A DNA stretch of 64,000 bases from Pyxicephalus adspersus (taxonomy: Eukaryota; Chordata; Amphibia; Anura; Pyxicephalidae), in assembly GCF_032062135.1 (NCBI RefSeq), contig NC_092861.1, forward strand, positions 136,819,082 to 136,883,081, read 5' to 3'. The notes under the pieces were generated by a model that was not told the origin of the DNA, searched no databases, and worked only from the letters and a program-made list of their open reading frames with translations. A program made the translations under genes and the position numbers. Below are positions 12,772-25,340 of this stretch, in pieces. Position 1 is the stretch's first letter, and every line of letters starts with the position of its first letter.

Positions 12772-13173
12772 TCAAAACATAGCAGCAAGGCAGATAAGAT
12801 TAAAATAAGAAATGGCAGCTTCCATGGTCACAACCCATAAAAGTGTAGTCCCATGGAATTGTCGCTTATTGTCACCCACAATTAGTATTTTGGATTGTAC
12901 TTCTGTTTTCTCTTTTGCTGAGGAAAAAGAAGGTGAAGAAGGAGAAGGTGGCTGAGCGGAGGTAGCTCAGTCACATTGGTTGCTTTTATTTTGGAGGGAA
13001 AGTCAACATTCAATCATGAAATCCTGTTAGCTTTACAACGAGCTGTTAGTTTGACCAAATCCAAATTTCTAATTTCTGGTGACAATTCCATGGAAACATT
13101 TTTTTTTGTGGGTTGTGACCATGGAAGCTGCCTTTTCTAATCTGATTCTGCAATAGCCTGGCTGTCATTTTGA
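12772..13173. mobile_element. Fold-back element (long imperfect inverted repeat)
   Basis: The left arm (12772-12862) contains ggcagcttccatggtcacaa and ccatggaattgtc. The right arm (13079-13173) contains the complement, gacaattccatgg and ttgtgaccatggaagctgcc. Pairing extends through about 90 bases per arm with small gaps, and into the central spacer (TGTCACC..AATTAG..ATTTGGATT on both sides). This fits a MITE or fold-back DNA transposon. No ORF or target-site duplication is resolved. Confidence 0.7.
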
Positions 13174-13589
13174 TGCTATGCCATGACACTTGTATGTACA
13201 GCAGCAAGCTGCAAGCTTATGGTCACCCATTTTGTGGATGCATCCAAATCATCCTTATATCATTTAAGAAGGTCAGTCTTTCTGTTTGGTGTCCAGGGCC
13301 TTTTAATATCCAAGGTGCTGGGTAACGTTGCCCACTTTGTGGATGGACAATGGTTCACAATATTTAGGAAAGTCAATTCTATTGGCTTGATGATGTTTGA
13401 GTATTGAGTGACAAAGATTGTTGATTATTCAATTATTATGGCTATGGTTTGTGAGTCAATAAAGTTAGAGTTAAAGTTTAATTTTTTCAATATTAATTTG
13501 TTTTATTGTTTTAATTGCTGTTTATATTATGCATTTAGGGGAGATGATAATGGCCATGCACAAGCCAATATTTTTTTGCTGGAAAGGTT

Positions 13590-13812
13590 CATTTTCATAG
13601 TTATATAATTAGGTTGAAAAAAGACAAATGTCCATCAAGTTAAACCACTAGGGAAGTAAACATATCCCAGATAAAGACGTTGTTAATTAAGAGGTACAGT
13701 TTGTACAAAGTACAATTTGCTCCAACAGGGGAAAGCTTTAATATCCAGTTATATTTTATGCTTCTAGAAAAAGATCTATAGCAATTTATAGTAGTTGCTG
13801 AAACTCTTTACT
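13590..13812 (+). repeat. Amphibian interspersed repeat ('ccatcaagtt' type)
   Basis: Begins with an aggttgaaaaaagacaaatg block, continues through tccatcaagttaaacc and tgctccaacaggggaaagc, and ends near agcaatttatagtagttgc. I recognise the order of these blocks as a common amphibian dispersed repeat, but I cannot name its class. The copy is old, with many small deletions. Confidence 0.55.
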
Positions 13813-14946
13813 TTAAAAAGTAATCTAATAAAATCTAATAGTCCTGGAGCCATAAACACAAAAAATATGAGCAAAAAGTGTCAGAAAACAGATACCAAAG
13901 GTCAGAGTTTATTTCTCCATAGGAAATACAAGGAATTATATAATCAACATTTATAATAGGAGAGTCTGTGCCCAAGTCTACCCATGATTATGGTTGGTTT
14001 GGGTATTATTTTATAGGCTTTTTTTCTCACAACCTCTGACAGTCAGACAAAACATTCTCTGGTCATTTAAAGTTTATCAATAATTTAGGTTTTCTGTGAC
14101 TGTATATTAAGCTGCAACTTTGTCCTTAAAAGGTTTCCCAAATCTGTGCAGCTCAGCAAACCTTTGCTTACGGGGTCATGAATGGTTAGCAGGGAAGGAA
14201 ATTGTTTCACGTTTATGCATAAGAATAGGCATTTTATTCTAATAAAAGCACAGGGAGGTCTCCGAACAATTGGAAGAAATATTGTTTTTCCTGCTAGTAA
14301 CCCAACTGCAATTACAGAGGATCAGCAGCTCTCCAGCACGTGTCTATAGGGACATTTCAAAGTACAAGTTTAAAAAATAAAGCCTTGTCGAGTTAAACAT
14401 GAAAAACTGAAGGTGGCTTTGTTAACTAGCTTACTAATCTTTGGATGTTTTGTTCACAGCAATCCTATTTTGTAGGATCACCAGAGGAAAAACCCTGGAA
14501 AAAAAAGAAATAAACCACATTTACAGACTAATAAACTGGTAAATTGGGACTTACCCTTCCTAAATATATAAATTCCCTATAAGATGAATAGACCTTGAGG
14601 CCGTGACCCAGACAAGAAAATAATAATCAACAAGTTGACCCTCCGAAAAGTCTTTGCGTCACAATGTGGAATTAAACCAAAAGATATCTTGCAGCCCAGG
14701 ACTGATCTGCAAATCTGAGATTATTTATCTTGAGGTTGACAAATATACAGATGTTTCTTGTAAACATGACTTCTTTATTTTAAAGTTATTTGGGGGAAAT
14801 TTAAACTTGGAGTTGAAAAGAGAAACACTGGAGATTGGTTAAACATAGACTATGATCCAGACTAGAATGACTGATTTCAGATGTGCTACGCCAATATACT
14901 TATCTCTAGTGGTGCTTATTCAACAAGATTCTATTATGATCTAGAG

Positions 14947-15339
14947 CAGGGGGTGTCAAACTCTGGCCTGGGGGCCAAATCTGGCCCACGAGGTCCTTTT
15001 CTTTGGCCCCCAAAGGAATTCTTATAATGAATTGCAGCTGGCTTGAAATAGCTATTACAATTCCCGGCATCACTCGTGTCTATAGACCAGCGGCCTCTCT
15101 GCCTATGCGTGGCCCCACATTGGACTGTTTTATAGACCCTAGTAATGCCGGGAATTGTAGTAGTGGCATCACTCGCGTCTATAGACCAGCGGTCTCTCTC
15201 CTTATGTGTGGCCCACATTGGACTGTTTTATAGATGCAGGGAATTGTATTAGCGGTACTATTTCAGTTTCAAGTTTGTCCTGTGACATTGTCTAAGTTTT
15301 TAATTTTGGCCCACTGTGTATTTGAGTTTGACACCCCTG
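14947..15339. mobile_element. hAT-type nonautonomous element, family D ('caggggtgtcaaactc')
   Basis: Terminal inverted repeats read cagggggtgtcaaactctgg on the left and gagtttgacacccctg on the right. Flanking 8-bp direct repeats are ATCTAGAG (14939-14946) and ATCTGGAG (15340-15347), one mismatch; 8 bp is the hAT signature. Inside, a block with gaccagcggcctctctgcc and TTGGACTGTTTTATAGA is repeated in tandem. No transposase remains. Open frames on both strands are incidental. Confidence 0.85.
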
Positions 15340-16097
15340 ATCTGGAGGATCAATGAGCATGTACAATGATCTGATGCAAAGAGTTTCTGATGGCTGTGAT
15401 GCATTGCTGAGCACATTGTGATCGGTTTTAAAATCAGCACTAAAATAACCCTTATGTAGGATATTAAGTATTAATATATGATATATTACATGGTTCTCCA
15501 AATTATATATTTCCAATCTAGCCAGTAATAACTGGATTGGGAAAAAACTGCATGGGGCTAAAATAAAAATTTTCCAGTGGAAAGGTGTATAAATATTATT
15601 ACATAACAGTTAGATCTTCCAAATATATATATTTATAGCCTTGTAGTATCCAGCTCGCTGTTGCAATCTAATGCTTTGCTACCTTTGAATAAATAAAATT
15701 ATCTACACAAAATGAAAAAAGTTAATTTTTATTGCATTATAACATTTTAATTTTAGTTTCACTTGCTTTTCTTAAAAGAAATCCCTTACACAAATACAGA
15801 ATCAGAAAGCATTTGGTGTAACTAGTTCATGTCTTCAGTTTGGAAAAGACTCAGAAGGTTGCAGGCAGTGTCAAGAAGCTAGATCAATATTTCAAAAGTC
15901 AAATTCGTCAAATGTCATGAGATGATGAATTATTTAAGGACAATCGCTCATTTAACAGGTGACACTGCAAACAAGAATGATGTACACTATTCCAGGTTAA
16001 CCAACTTGGTTTCAGTTTAGTGTACTCAAATCAAGTGGCTTTTGGGAGTTAAGATGTCCATGCATGGAAGATTTCTAAGAATTAGCTAAGAGCTACC

Positions 16098-16673
16098 GTG
16101 TTTCCCCGAAAATTAGACCTACCCCGAAAATAAACCCTAGCATGCTAATCATGCAAGGGGGAAATTTAAGCCTTACCCCGAAAATAGGCCCTATCAGCAG
16201 CTTCTTTGTACAACAGAGCAGCCGTTGAAGCAGACTTCAGGGAGTGCGGTCACGTGGTACCCGGCGGCGGTGGGATACCAAGAGAAGAGGACGGAAACAG
16301 CCGGGAAGCACACTGCGGGATCAGAGCACAGTATCAGTAGTGGTGAGAACTTTTTTTTTTTTAACCAAATGCTGACCCCACTGACACCAATGATTTTTGG
16401 GGAAATATTGTAAATGTTAGGGGGGCGAATGGTGCTTTCTATTGTGTTGGGGCACTATATATGTGGGGGCACACATAGGAGGAATGCATATTATGGTGCC
16501 CCCACATTACGGTATGTGTGTTCACCTATGTGGGCATGTCCTGTAGATTTTTGATGAACAAATATAGATTTTTGTACATGAGAAAAATAGGACATCCGCT
16601 AAAAAATAAGCCCTAATGGGTTTTTCGGAGGTAAAATTAATAAAAGACCCTGTCTTATTTTCGGGGAAATATG
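16098..16673. mobile_element. DNA transposon / MITE with 'ttccccgaaaat' inverted repeats
   Basis: Left end gtgtttccccgaaaattag, right end cttattttcggggaaatat, forming inverted repeats. Subterminal partial repeats of the same motif (ccccgaaaataaaccctag, ccccgaaaatagg) follow. The body is GC-richer in the middle (16230-16345) and has no transposase. No target-site duplication is clear. Confidence 0.7.
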
Positions 16674-17046
16674 TGCTGGTGTGGCGAAAATTCAAGATGG
16701 ATAATTACAATCAACAGAGAGAGTGAATAGGGTCCCTGACACTATCTGTATTCCCCTATTGGGTGGTCACAACATTTACATCTCTCACCACTTTCGTCCC
16801 ACATATTGCAACTGTTATGACATTCTTTTACCATTGTATAGTTTGTATCAAAAAACTACCAAACAGCAATGATTTTGTGTTGCTTTGTCTGCTCTAACCC
16901 AATAAAGGTGACATTTGATTGGTGGTTACAAGTTAGAATGACCATACCTGGCTTGATCTTGGCAACCAATAGCACCAAGTCAAGCATTTCTTGCAATGAA
17001 TGACAAAGGAATGGAGTACGTTGGTGTTTCCTCGAATGATATATTA

Positions 17047-17371
17047 ATATTGCACAGTGTTTATATAGCGCCGACACAATATTCAGCGCTGCACAAAGTC
17101 CACAGTCACGTCATTGTCTGTCCCTTAAAGGAGCTCACAATCTATTGTCCCTACCTTAGTCAAATGTCATTACAACAGTCTAAGGTAAACTGTAGGGGTG
17201 AGCCAATAAATCTAACTGCATGTTTTTGGAATGCGGAAGGAAACCAGAGTACCCGGAGGAAACTTATGCAAACATGGGAGAACCTGCAAACTCCATGCAG
17301 ATAGTGTCCTGGTCGAGATTCGAACCCGGGACCCAGCGCTGCAAAGGTCAGAGTGCTACCTCTGAGCCACC
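17047..17371 (-). repeat. tRNA-derived SINE, near full length
   Basis: Read on the minus strand, the head has Pol III box A (TGGCTCAGAGG, 17369-17359) and box B (GGTTCGAATCT, 17327-17317). A body follows with the ATGCAGTTAGATT block and the tail common to the window (cagcgctgaat..gcgctatataaac). It is the best-preserved tRNA-related head here and is antisense-free with respect to EPAS1 (same strand). Confidence 0.85.
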
Positions 17372-18499
17372 AAATAATTTAACATTAAATATTTGAAGTG
17401 CTTGTCAGAATACACATTGATTTTCCAGCAACCTGGAGAGGAATGGAGCCAATATATTCTATAAAGAACAGAAACTGACATGCCTATACTTCATATTACA
17501 GCCAACAAGAGAACACACTGCATTTGAAATGTTTCTATGGCTGTCATTCTTGGTGGAACCTCATTGTTTCAGTAAGCCTGTTTTTATAAGCCCAATAGCT
17601 TCCAAGATCAACAAAAAAGTATTCTGTAAGGCCAGCTGTGTAGGGGAAAAAAATCATAGAATTTGGCTCTAGGTGAGGCACTGTCCATCCAGATCAAGGA
17701 CAACTAGTGGTAAATCACATGGCTGGCTATGCAATGTTGCAGGAGCAAACCATAAACCTGGCTTAACAGAATTTAATTCCTTTAGCAATTACCATTTACA
17801 CAATACCAGAATCATTAGGTACTACATACAATGACATATTAAAGACAGGATTATACAGTAGCCTTCAGTGTCCTGCCTTAAATTCATCCATCAAATGTCA
17901 CACAACTATGTGCATGGAATAACCAGCTAACAACTTGTCTCTATATTACAGGGTCAGTGTCACACACCTTAATTAACCCCGCTTAACTAATAGCTCCTGT
18001 CAAGGTTGCACAACCTGCTGCTTTAATATCTTCACATTGCTACTGTCTTAAATAAACAAGTTTTACCAGTTCTTAAAGAACACCACCGATGTAAAGGAGG
18101 ACTAAAACAAAAACAGTTACCTATAAATAGCTACTAATGGCATGCTCAACTACTTATGCAAAAACACCTACAGCCCTACAGCAAATTACATTTTATTTTA
18201 AACTTAATAAATAAAAGTTGCCATTGTAATTGCCATGTCCCATGATTTGTCCTGCACTGGATAATTGAAAGTGGGTACTGCTAAAGAGTTCCTGCAAATT
18301 TTGCAGTCATGTCATTGTGTCATGTTAAAATCAATTTTAACAAAATTTTAACACAAGGACATTTTTTTACAATCATGAGTCTCATCTCTTATGGGAGTGT
18401 CTTGATATCCTCCCTTAATTACTTGATTTTTTCATTACACCTGCTCCCAGATAAAGTTATCATATGAATGATAGCAATGGGCACACAAGAAAATAATAA

Positions 18500-18551
18500 T
18501 TATATATATATATATATATCTATACACACACACACACACACACACACACAT
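18500..18551. repeat. Compound (AT)n(AC)n microsatellite
   Basis: About ten AT units (18500-18519) followed after a short break by about fourteen AC units (18523-18551). Confidence 0.95.
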
Positions 18552-19325
18552 TAGATATAGCTACTGCCTTATACAAACATTATTAAAATAGGAAACAAGG
18601 TATGAAAAACATGAATGTGTAAGATCCATACAAAAAATAGATTTCCCTTGCTGAAGACATAATCATCTTGGGTGTAAAGCAATAGTACAAGTGTCCCATG
18701 TTCACTAGGATTATGAATAAGTCTTTAGGTATCTTTCATGTCTTTTATCTATCTTTTCCTTATATAAATTCACAATCGCTGCTGTCTGGTTGGTGGTATC
18801 TACATATCGGCCAGGATGTACCAAGACCCGTGAGCAATAATTAATCAAGAGCATCAGTAACATTCACCCTTATTTTTCTTTATCATCAATTGAAAAATGT
18901 AATTAGGTCCAGGTCCATATTTCTTAAGTGTTTTTGTTTGTTGTAACCCTAACTAGGTCCATTCAATAAAGGAGAACCTACAGGAGAAGCTAATACATAG
19001 AAGTCTGGCAAATATGTTCAACCCCAATTACTAAAATTCAAATAATTCATAACCTGTGCATGTAATTTTCAATCATTTAGGTTGACATCGCTCTGTCTCT
19101 TAATTCTTTTTCTGAATTGTCAGAAGGGCTTTTATTGGAGACTTTGGGTGGCTATGTAAGTGATGCTCAAGGCCATATTTAATAAACCTATTTGCTTCAT
19201 AAAGTGACAAGATGTTGACTAATATGGAACATTGAGACCAATAGTACATTAATAGGTAAACCTGTTCTAAATACTGCTTTAGGAAAAAAAAAAGGCAACC
19301 CCCTACATGTTCACAAAATAAATAC

Positions 19326-19347
19326 ATATATATATATATATATATAA
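19326..19347. repeat. (AT)n microsatellite
   Basis: Eleven alternating AT units. Confidence 0.9.
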
Positions 19348-19380
19348 AATTAATGTTTCACCAGCATGTGCAGACTAAGC

Positions 19381-19885
19381 CAGGGGCATCAAACTCTGGC
19401 CCGAGGGCCAAATTTGGTCCCCCAAAGGAATTCTAAATATGAATTGCAGCTGGCCCGCTGCTGCATTGAAATAGCACCGCTACTACAATTCCCTGCATCA
19501 CTTCTATAGACCAGCGGCCTCTCTGCCTATGCGTGGCCCCGCATTGGACGGTTTTATAGACCCAGGGAATTGTAGTAGCGATGCTATTTCACTAAAGAGG
19601 GTTTTCCAGCCACTCATATCATTAGGCCCCGCATTGGACTGTTTTATTGACGCAGGGAATTGTAGTAGCAGTGCTATTTCTCTAATTTAGCCTTGTTCCA
19701 GATCGAATGTGAATGTGCAAGATTGAATGTGAATGTGCAAAACCTCTTTGTTTTCATATGAAAAGGTTTTATATCTAATGAGAAGGATAAACTTCCTCAA
19801 TTTTTTCAATAAACTTCAAGTTTGACCCCTGACTTTGTCTAAGTTTTTATTTTTGGCCCTCTGTGTATTTGTGTTCGATACCCAG
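19381..19885. mobile_element. hAT-type nonautonomous element, family D
   Basis: Left end caggggcatcaaactctgg and right end gtgttcgatacccag, bounded by a perfect 8-bp duplication GACTAAGC (19373-19380 and 19886-19893). The interior shares gaattgcagctggcc, the ctatagaccagcgg block and TTGGAC(G/T)GTTTTAT with the copy at 14947. A short direct duplication (gattgaatgtgaatgtgcaa-like) lies near 19702-19740. Confidence 0.9.
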
Positions 19886-21945
19886 GACTAAGCCTTACAC
19901 AAACTAAAACTCTGCAGAACAAGGCTAAGGCATTATCACACAATATATTACTCTGCATTCTATAAATATATATATAGCACATACACTAAAATATGTTGTT
20001 ATTGAATTATTATTTTTACATGAACTATGTGACAGTGAACACAATGCAATACGTGCAGAGTGGGGAACATTTACCTAAAATACTGCTTTTTTGGAGACAT
20101 CGCTCATGTTACCCTGACCAGCAACACATACTCGAGCCATGACCGCATTCCCACACTGATCATGTTAGATAATGGGGCATGGTGAAATCTGTAGAGAAAA
20201 CCATCTTGTTTCCATACAGAGCCCTGTAATATCTTTAAATAAATGGGCCAAACTGCTGTATCTAGAAGTTTTCCAGCATGTGTAAATTATGAGGCCATAC
20301 ATTTGTAAACAAGCCGGTCTTATCTCAGACCGAGGTGAATGCAAAAAATTCAACAGACTTGAGTGAACCTAGCCAAAATAAGCATGCCAGCTCTTGTTGT
20401 AAAGATTATGTTTTTAAACTTTATAGGCTTCCATGGGGTGATTTCTTTTTTTTTTTTCTCCAGTAGCTGCTTCATTGCAGGTTTTTGTTTGATTGAACAG
20501 AACCACAAAGAACAAGCGAGCCATCAGGACTTAGGCCCCTAAAGAGGAGAGGATGGTACTATGGCATACATAGCACAACATGCTAGATTCATGTACCAAA
20601 TGCAAATACACTTTTTAAGAGTGCAGAAGTGTTAAAACACCTATGTCAGGCTTTATTTAACTTTTTAGGGCAATTGTAGTAATTAGCCCTCAGGATTCAT
20701 CTGCTTTTTCAGTCTAGTATATGCTTCATTCAACAGTACCAAGCCCTGATGAAGTGGCACAATTGAGTAGGATTTTTATTATACAATAGTCCAAATAAAT
20801 TAAAATCTGTTTTTTTTACATTTTACTATTTGCTCCTTGCACACCGATTTTTATTATCAGTCCCAGGAAAGTTCCCTAAAAATAATTAAATCTTGTATAG
20901 CATTTAAGATTGGGCTGAAATCATCTACTGCTTCAAAAAAACCCTCAACGTTTTTCAACTTCCTTCGGTTTTTATTGCTGCCTGTGTTTCCCACTAGAAT
21001 CAGGATCTCTGTATATTTCATATACTAAAACAGGAAAGCAATGTCACTGGTTAGCGAGGGAGCGGTTCCATAGAAAATAATGTCTCCTAGCTTTCCTAAG
21101 GCTGGACTATGACACGGCCCCTACATTTTTAGTTTATCCAAAGCAGCTGTTCGAAAGCCCAGCAGACCAGAGATTTGTATCTGACCCGATAGATATTGTA
21201 GTCAGTCACATAACTAACTCCGTAGCAGCTACATATTGCAACGGAAGCACAGAAATTTGTAATGGCTACAAAGTTGCTAGTGTGGTCAACAAAAAAGCCA
21301 ATAAAATCCAAAAGAGATTTGTGAAGTTTCACGATTTCAGTTGTTTGCGGTATTTCATATGCCAACAGATGATTGCCTATTACAATAAGGTCAATATGGT
21401 AAATAGATCGATCACCCATATGACAATTGTATTGTTTCACTCAAGACAACTTGTTGTCACATGTTCATCAATTGTGATTAGACCCCAACTCCACCACCAC
21501 TTAGTGTTTTACTTTGCTGGATTTAAAATTATTCTTTTGATACAAAAATCTCTCAAATTTCAAAAAGATAAAGGACATTTTTTTAGTATATATAATATGT
21601 TGGTAAATTATTTTGACAAAAGACCCTGATCACATAGATCATAAAGAAATAATGCACAAAAATGTTCAGTTGAATCAACTTTTTTTATCACTTAATTTCC
21701 TTCACATTTAATGTTTTGAAATCACAAAATAAAAGCATTAAAGAAAGGCTGATACATTTAGTGCAACATAGATAAGTCATACATTTAATTTATACAATTT
21801 TTCTACCAGAGATAAAAAGGGACATTTAAGGAGCGAAGGGAGAGAAGACTATTACTCCAAAAGAAGGGTTATCCTTACAAAAAACAGACAATTGTCTAAC
21901 AAATAATGCAAGCTCCTTTTGATGGAAGAACAGTAATAACTACAG

Positions 21946-22298
21946 CAGTGTTTCTTGGCCTTTTTACATTTTTACACGGGGGAACACTTGAAATAAGTTT
22001 CGGGTCTTTAGGGAAACCCTACTATAGTTACTATATCCACAGCACATTAGTTTGGTGGTCAGTAGGAAAAATGCCTCTTACATTGCTGGCCATTGGGAAG
22101 AATGTCATCTTTACAGATAGCCAAAAAAATCATTGGTGTCAGTTAAACGGATCTGAGAGGTACAAACTGCTGATTGCTCAAAGAACCCCTATTTAATGTA
22201 CAGCGCTGCGTAATATGTTGGCGCTATATAAATCCTGTTTATTATTAATAATAATAACCCCTAGCAACCTCTGGAGGAACCCTGGTTGAGAAACACTG
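21946..22298. mobile_element. hAT-type nonautonomous element, family B, split by a nested insertion
   Basis: Left end cagtgtttcttggcc and right end ggttgagaaacactg form the inverted repeats. The interior contains GGTCAGTAGGAAAAATGCCTC and later ctcaaagaacccct. A 65-bp foreign segment (22191-22255) interrupts it. The uninterrupted order is seen in the copy at 56581-56824, where the same bases read on directly. Confidence 0.8.
22191..22255 (+). mobile_element. 5'-truncated SINE tail inserted in a hAT element
   Basis: The insert holds only the common tail (atttaatgtacagcgctgcg, then ggcgctatataaatcctg and an ATT-rich end). It is flanked by a perfect 7-bp duplication AACCCCT (22184-22190 and 22256-22262). 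It shows that the tail alone can mark an insertion event. Confidence 0.85.
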
Positions 22299-22380
22299 CA
22301 ACTGCTGTGATCTGGTCATAGTTGTATACGGCAGATAATATTAGTTTGAAGCAGGGCCTGGGTCAAGAAGTAGTCTAAAA

Positions 22381-22701
22381 CCAAGGTCACCAACCTTTTC
22401 GGTCCTACTGGCCACTAAATGCAGAGACTCCGGATGGCGCATGCGGAGAGCCATGTGTAACTTAAAGGAGAAGAATCTTCCCCCAGAATGATGCCAGAAC
22501 TTGCCCACTCTCCCGTCGCTGGTCCTGAGTCTCTGGACACAACTTGCCCAACGGCCTGGGACTCCAATCTGTACGGGAGACATGGTCCACAGCTCTGGCC
22601 AGTGCAGCTCCCCCCAGCAGGTTCCTTTTCCTGACCCCGCTGGGGGGGCCGCACCAGCCTGAGCCATGGACCACCAAAATTTACTCGGTTGGCAAACGCT
22701 G
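22381..22701. mobile_element. hAT-type nonautonomous element, GC-rich, family E
   Basis: Left end ccaaggtcaccaacc and right end ggttggcaaacgctg are inverted repeats. They are flanked by 8-bp duplications GTCTAAAA (22373-22380) and GTCTAAAG (22702-22709). The GC-rich interior produces four overlapping open frames on both strands, none with a recognisable domain. A solo end of the same family is at 11526-11578. Confidence 0.85.
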
Positions 22702-24011
22702 GTCTAAAGGAAGGGTCTTAAAATCTCCTACAAGCCCTTTAAACAATCTGTGCACAATAAAAGAGATGTTTGGGTCTGATGAGAACTGATCCCAGGACTC
22801 CAGCAAAGCAAGCAAAAGTGAGTAAAACTAGCAATGGTTGTTGGTGGTTATGGTGGATTGTGGTGTTGATGGTTAGAACCTTTGTCAAGTTTAATTGCTG
22901 TCTGTGTCCATGCTAGGGAGATGAACTTTTCTATTTTTGCCCCTGTACATATGATGACCAGAAATGAATGTGAGGGAAAAGCTGGAATTTTAAGTTCTCC
23001 AGATCGGATTATCTATCAATAGGAAGCCATGACAGCTGGACCTGGATATTAGATAAACTGTGTTCCTAGAGGACGGTATAAATCATGGGTGGTTCAGTAT
23101 CCAATGGCTCTGCAGGAAAATAATTCTGGGATTATATTTTATTATAATAAATTATATGTAATGAAGAAATGCTTTGCGTTTATTGATTTGTACGCTTTAG
23201 ATGGTCACCTGCAAGGCAAGCCCAACAGATTACATGGCGTGCACCAGTCACTGCACTTTAAGAACCACTTGATCAAAATAATGCTTTCCACAGCTAATTT
23301 GCCAGCAGGTTTACAGCGGATCATTTTAGAGGGCTGTTCAGGAGACAAAGAGTACATTGTCACCGTGCAGATAATGTAAATGCACATTTTCAACTTGGCT
23401 ACAAAAGAGACCGGAATGTGCCAGATGTGAGTGGTGAGAAGCATAGTCTAGTACTGCAAATGTTACAAATTTAGGAGTATAGGGAGTTACATTAACACTC
23501 TCACAGCCCCTGGCTTCTGTAACAGCTCTCCAAAACCTTGCCTTTTGTAATCACTTAATCCTTTAGAGAGGACTTATCACAAGTGGGTATCTTTAATCCA
23601 AATATCTGCTCCTAATATGAGGTCAAAGACACTTGTCATTTGACAGCTCCTTCAGAAGCCTGGAAAACGATTCAGTCATTTTTACTCCAAAAGGGAGAAA
23701 ATACATGTAAATAAAAGAACAAACACCTATACCTAGTAGAACATACTGACTTTTACAGCAAATTGAAGTGTATAAAACGAAGATGTGTTTTTCTCTCTTT
23801 TTGGATAGAATATGGAAGGGGTAGATCTTGTTTTATTAGTGTGCCATGCTGGAAAGATTTTCCATGACGACCAAACTTGGTGACCATTGTGTGAAGGAAA
23901 ATCCACAATCTTTGAGTTGGTACAGGAACAGAGGCTGAGCGGAAAACTTTTAATCGGGGCCTAATAAAAAGGGGATTTCAGCCTTGCTTTGGGGAAATTG
24001 TCTCTTAGATG

Positions 24012-24245
24012 TTAGAAGTGGAGTTTGAGATTCTTTCAAATGTTAGGGTGTTGTGTACGGCCATGTGCTGTTGTAAGCCTTCCTACCACACAGTTGTGCA
24101 TTCTAGGAAGTTCATGCACTTCTGTTTGCTTACCTTTGCACTGAAACACACAGTACATGCGGCATCATGCGTTGCGGTGTAATGCATAACAGATTTGCTG
24201 GCCAGGTGCATAGGAGTACCATAAAAAAGATGTGAACCTGGCCTA
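24012..24245. repeat. Probable MITE ending 'gaacctggccta'
   Basis: The right end gatgtgaacctggcctaaag and internal low-copy blocks (cacacagttgtgcattctagg) resemble amphibian MITEs. The left end is not resolved, so the boundary is approximate. Confidence 0.35.
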
Positions 24246-25340
24246 AAGTGTTCCCTTTTGTTCCACTGCCCACCATCTTAAGGCATACACATATGAGCTG
24301 AATTTTCATATATTAAATTGCGTGAATATTCAACTATCCACTAATGCAAAAAGCCAATTCCTGTTCATTTGAAAAACCCAAATGTGCAGATAAAATAAAT
24401 AAATGTGAATTTGCTTTTCAAACATTTGGATAGTAAAAGTGAATATTACAATTTTTTGACTGAAGATCCTTAACACTGTAAATTAGAACCAATCATTTAG
24501 CAACAGCAGTAATGTTTCTAAACAATTCCATTTTACTAAAGCCATTTACCAAAAGATGGGTTCTCATTGGCTGCTATCCGGTACCTGACTTTGCACATTG
24601 CCTTGTGCTTCATATGTGGAATTCTGATGAGGTTTGCACTATTGACATGAAGATCTCTAATAGCCTATGCATTCACCAACATGCTGCTACAGAGAAACCC
24701 TGATGCATTGCATTTGACACAATGCATTAACTCGCCCTGATTTAATCCCGAAATTTACACACGCAATTAAAACACACAACTGTTTCTAGACACTACAGAG
24801 GGGACTCCCAAAACATTCACTTATGCAGAATGCTGACTTTACACGTTCACTGATGCAGGGAGGGTCAAGACTGGGGCACCTCTTTGACAGAAGTTCAGAC
24901 AGAAAAATTCAACTAAAGCAACTTTGCTTCTTGTCAGACAAGCCGTCTGATCGGCCTCTATAGACTGCAGAATTGCACATTTTGCTGCGTCATGTCATGT
25001 AATGAGCCGGCACAATGAAATAAAAATCACATGATCAGCTTTATAAACCAAGAATCTTTAAAACTCCAAACAGGCCAAGCCAAGAATTAGACGTCGGTGG
25101 CTGGACAGGGAAATAAAATACGGGCTAAAAAAAGTGCGCTCGAGTTATACAAGGTGCCATAAAACCTCAAGCAGCTATAAAATGTTTATAGGAGTCAACC
25201 AGGATTAAAAGAAATACACTCTTTAATTTGGGGAAGTTACTGGGAATGGGATTCTGTCTATAAATCTATATCAGGGACACAGGAAATATTTATATTTTAG
25301 GTTTTATTCTGTTGAATACAATAGCTTACATTTGGAAAGT

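Noticed and set aside
15003..15218. Antiparallel frames over 76-94 codons
   Set aside because: They lie inside a hAT element with terminal repeats and an internal tandem block.
17311..17371. Functional tRNA gene
   Set aside because: Boxes A and B are present but the sequence cannot form a full cloverleaf with an acceptor stem and continues into a SINE body.
22341..22789. Four frames of 71-108 codons
   Set aside because: They sit within the GC-rich hAT element bounded by an 8-bp duplication.
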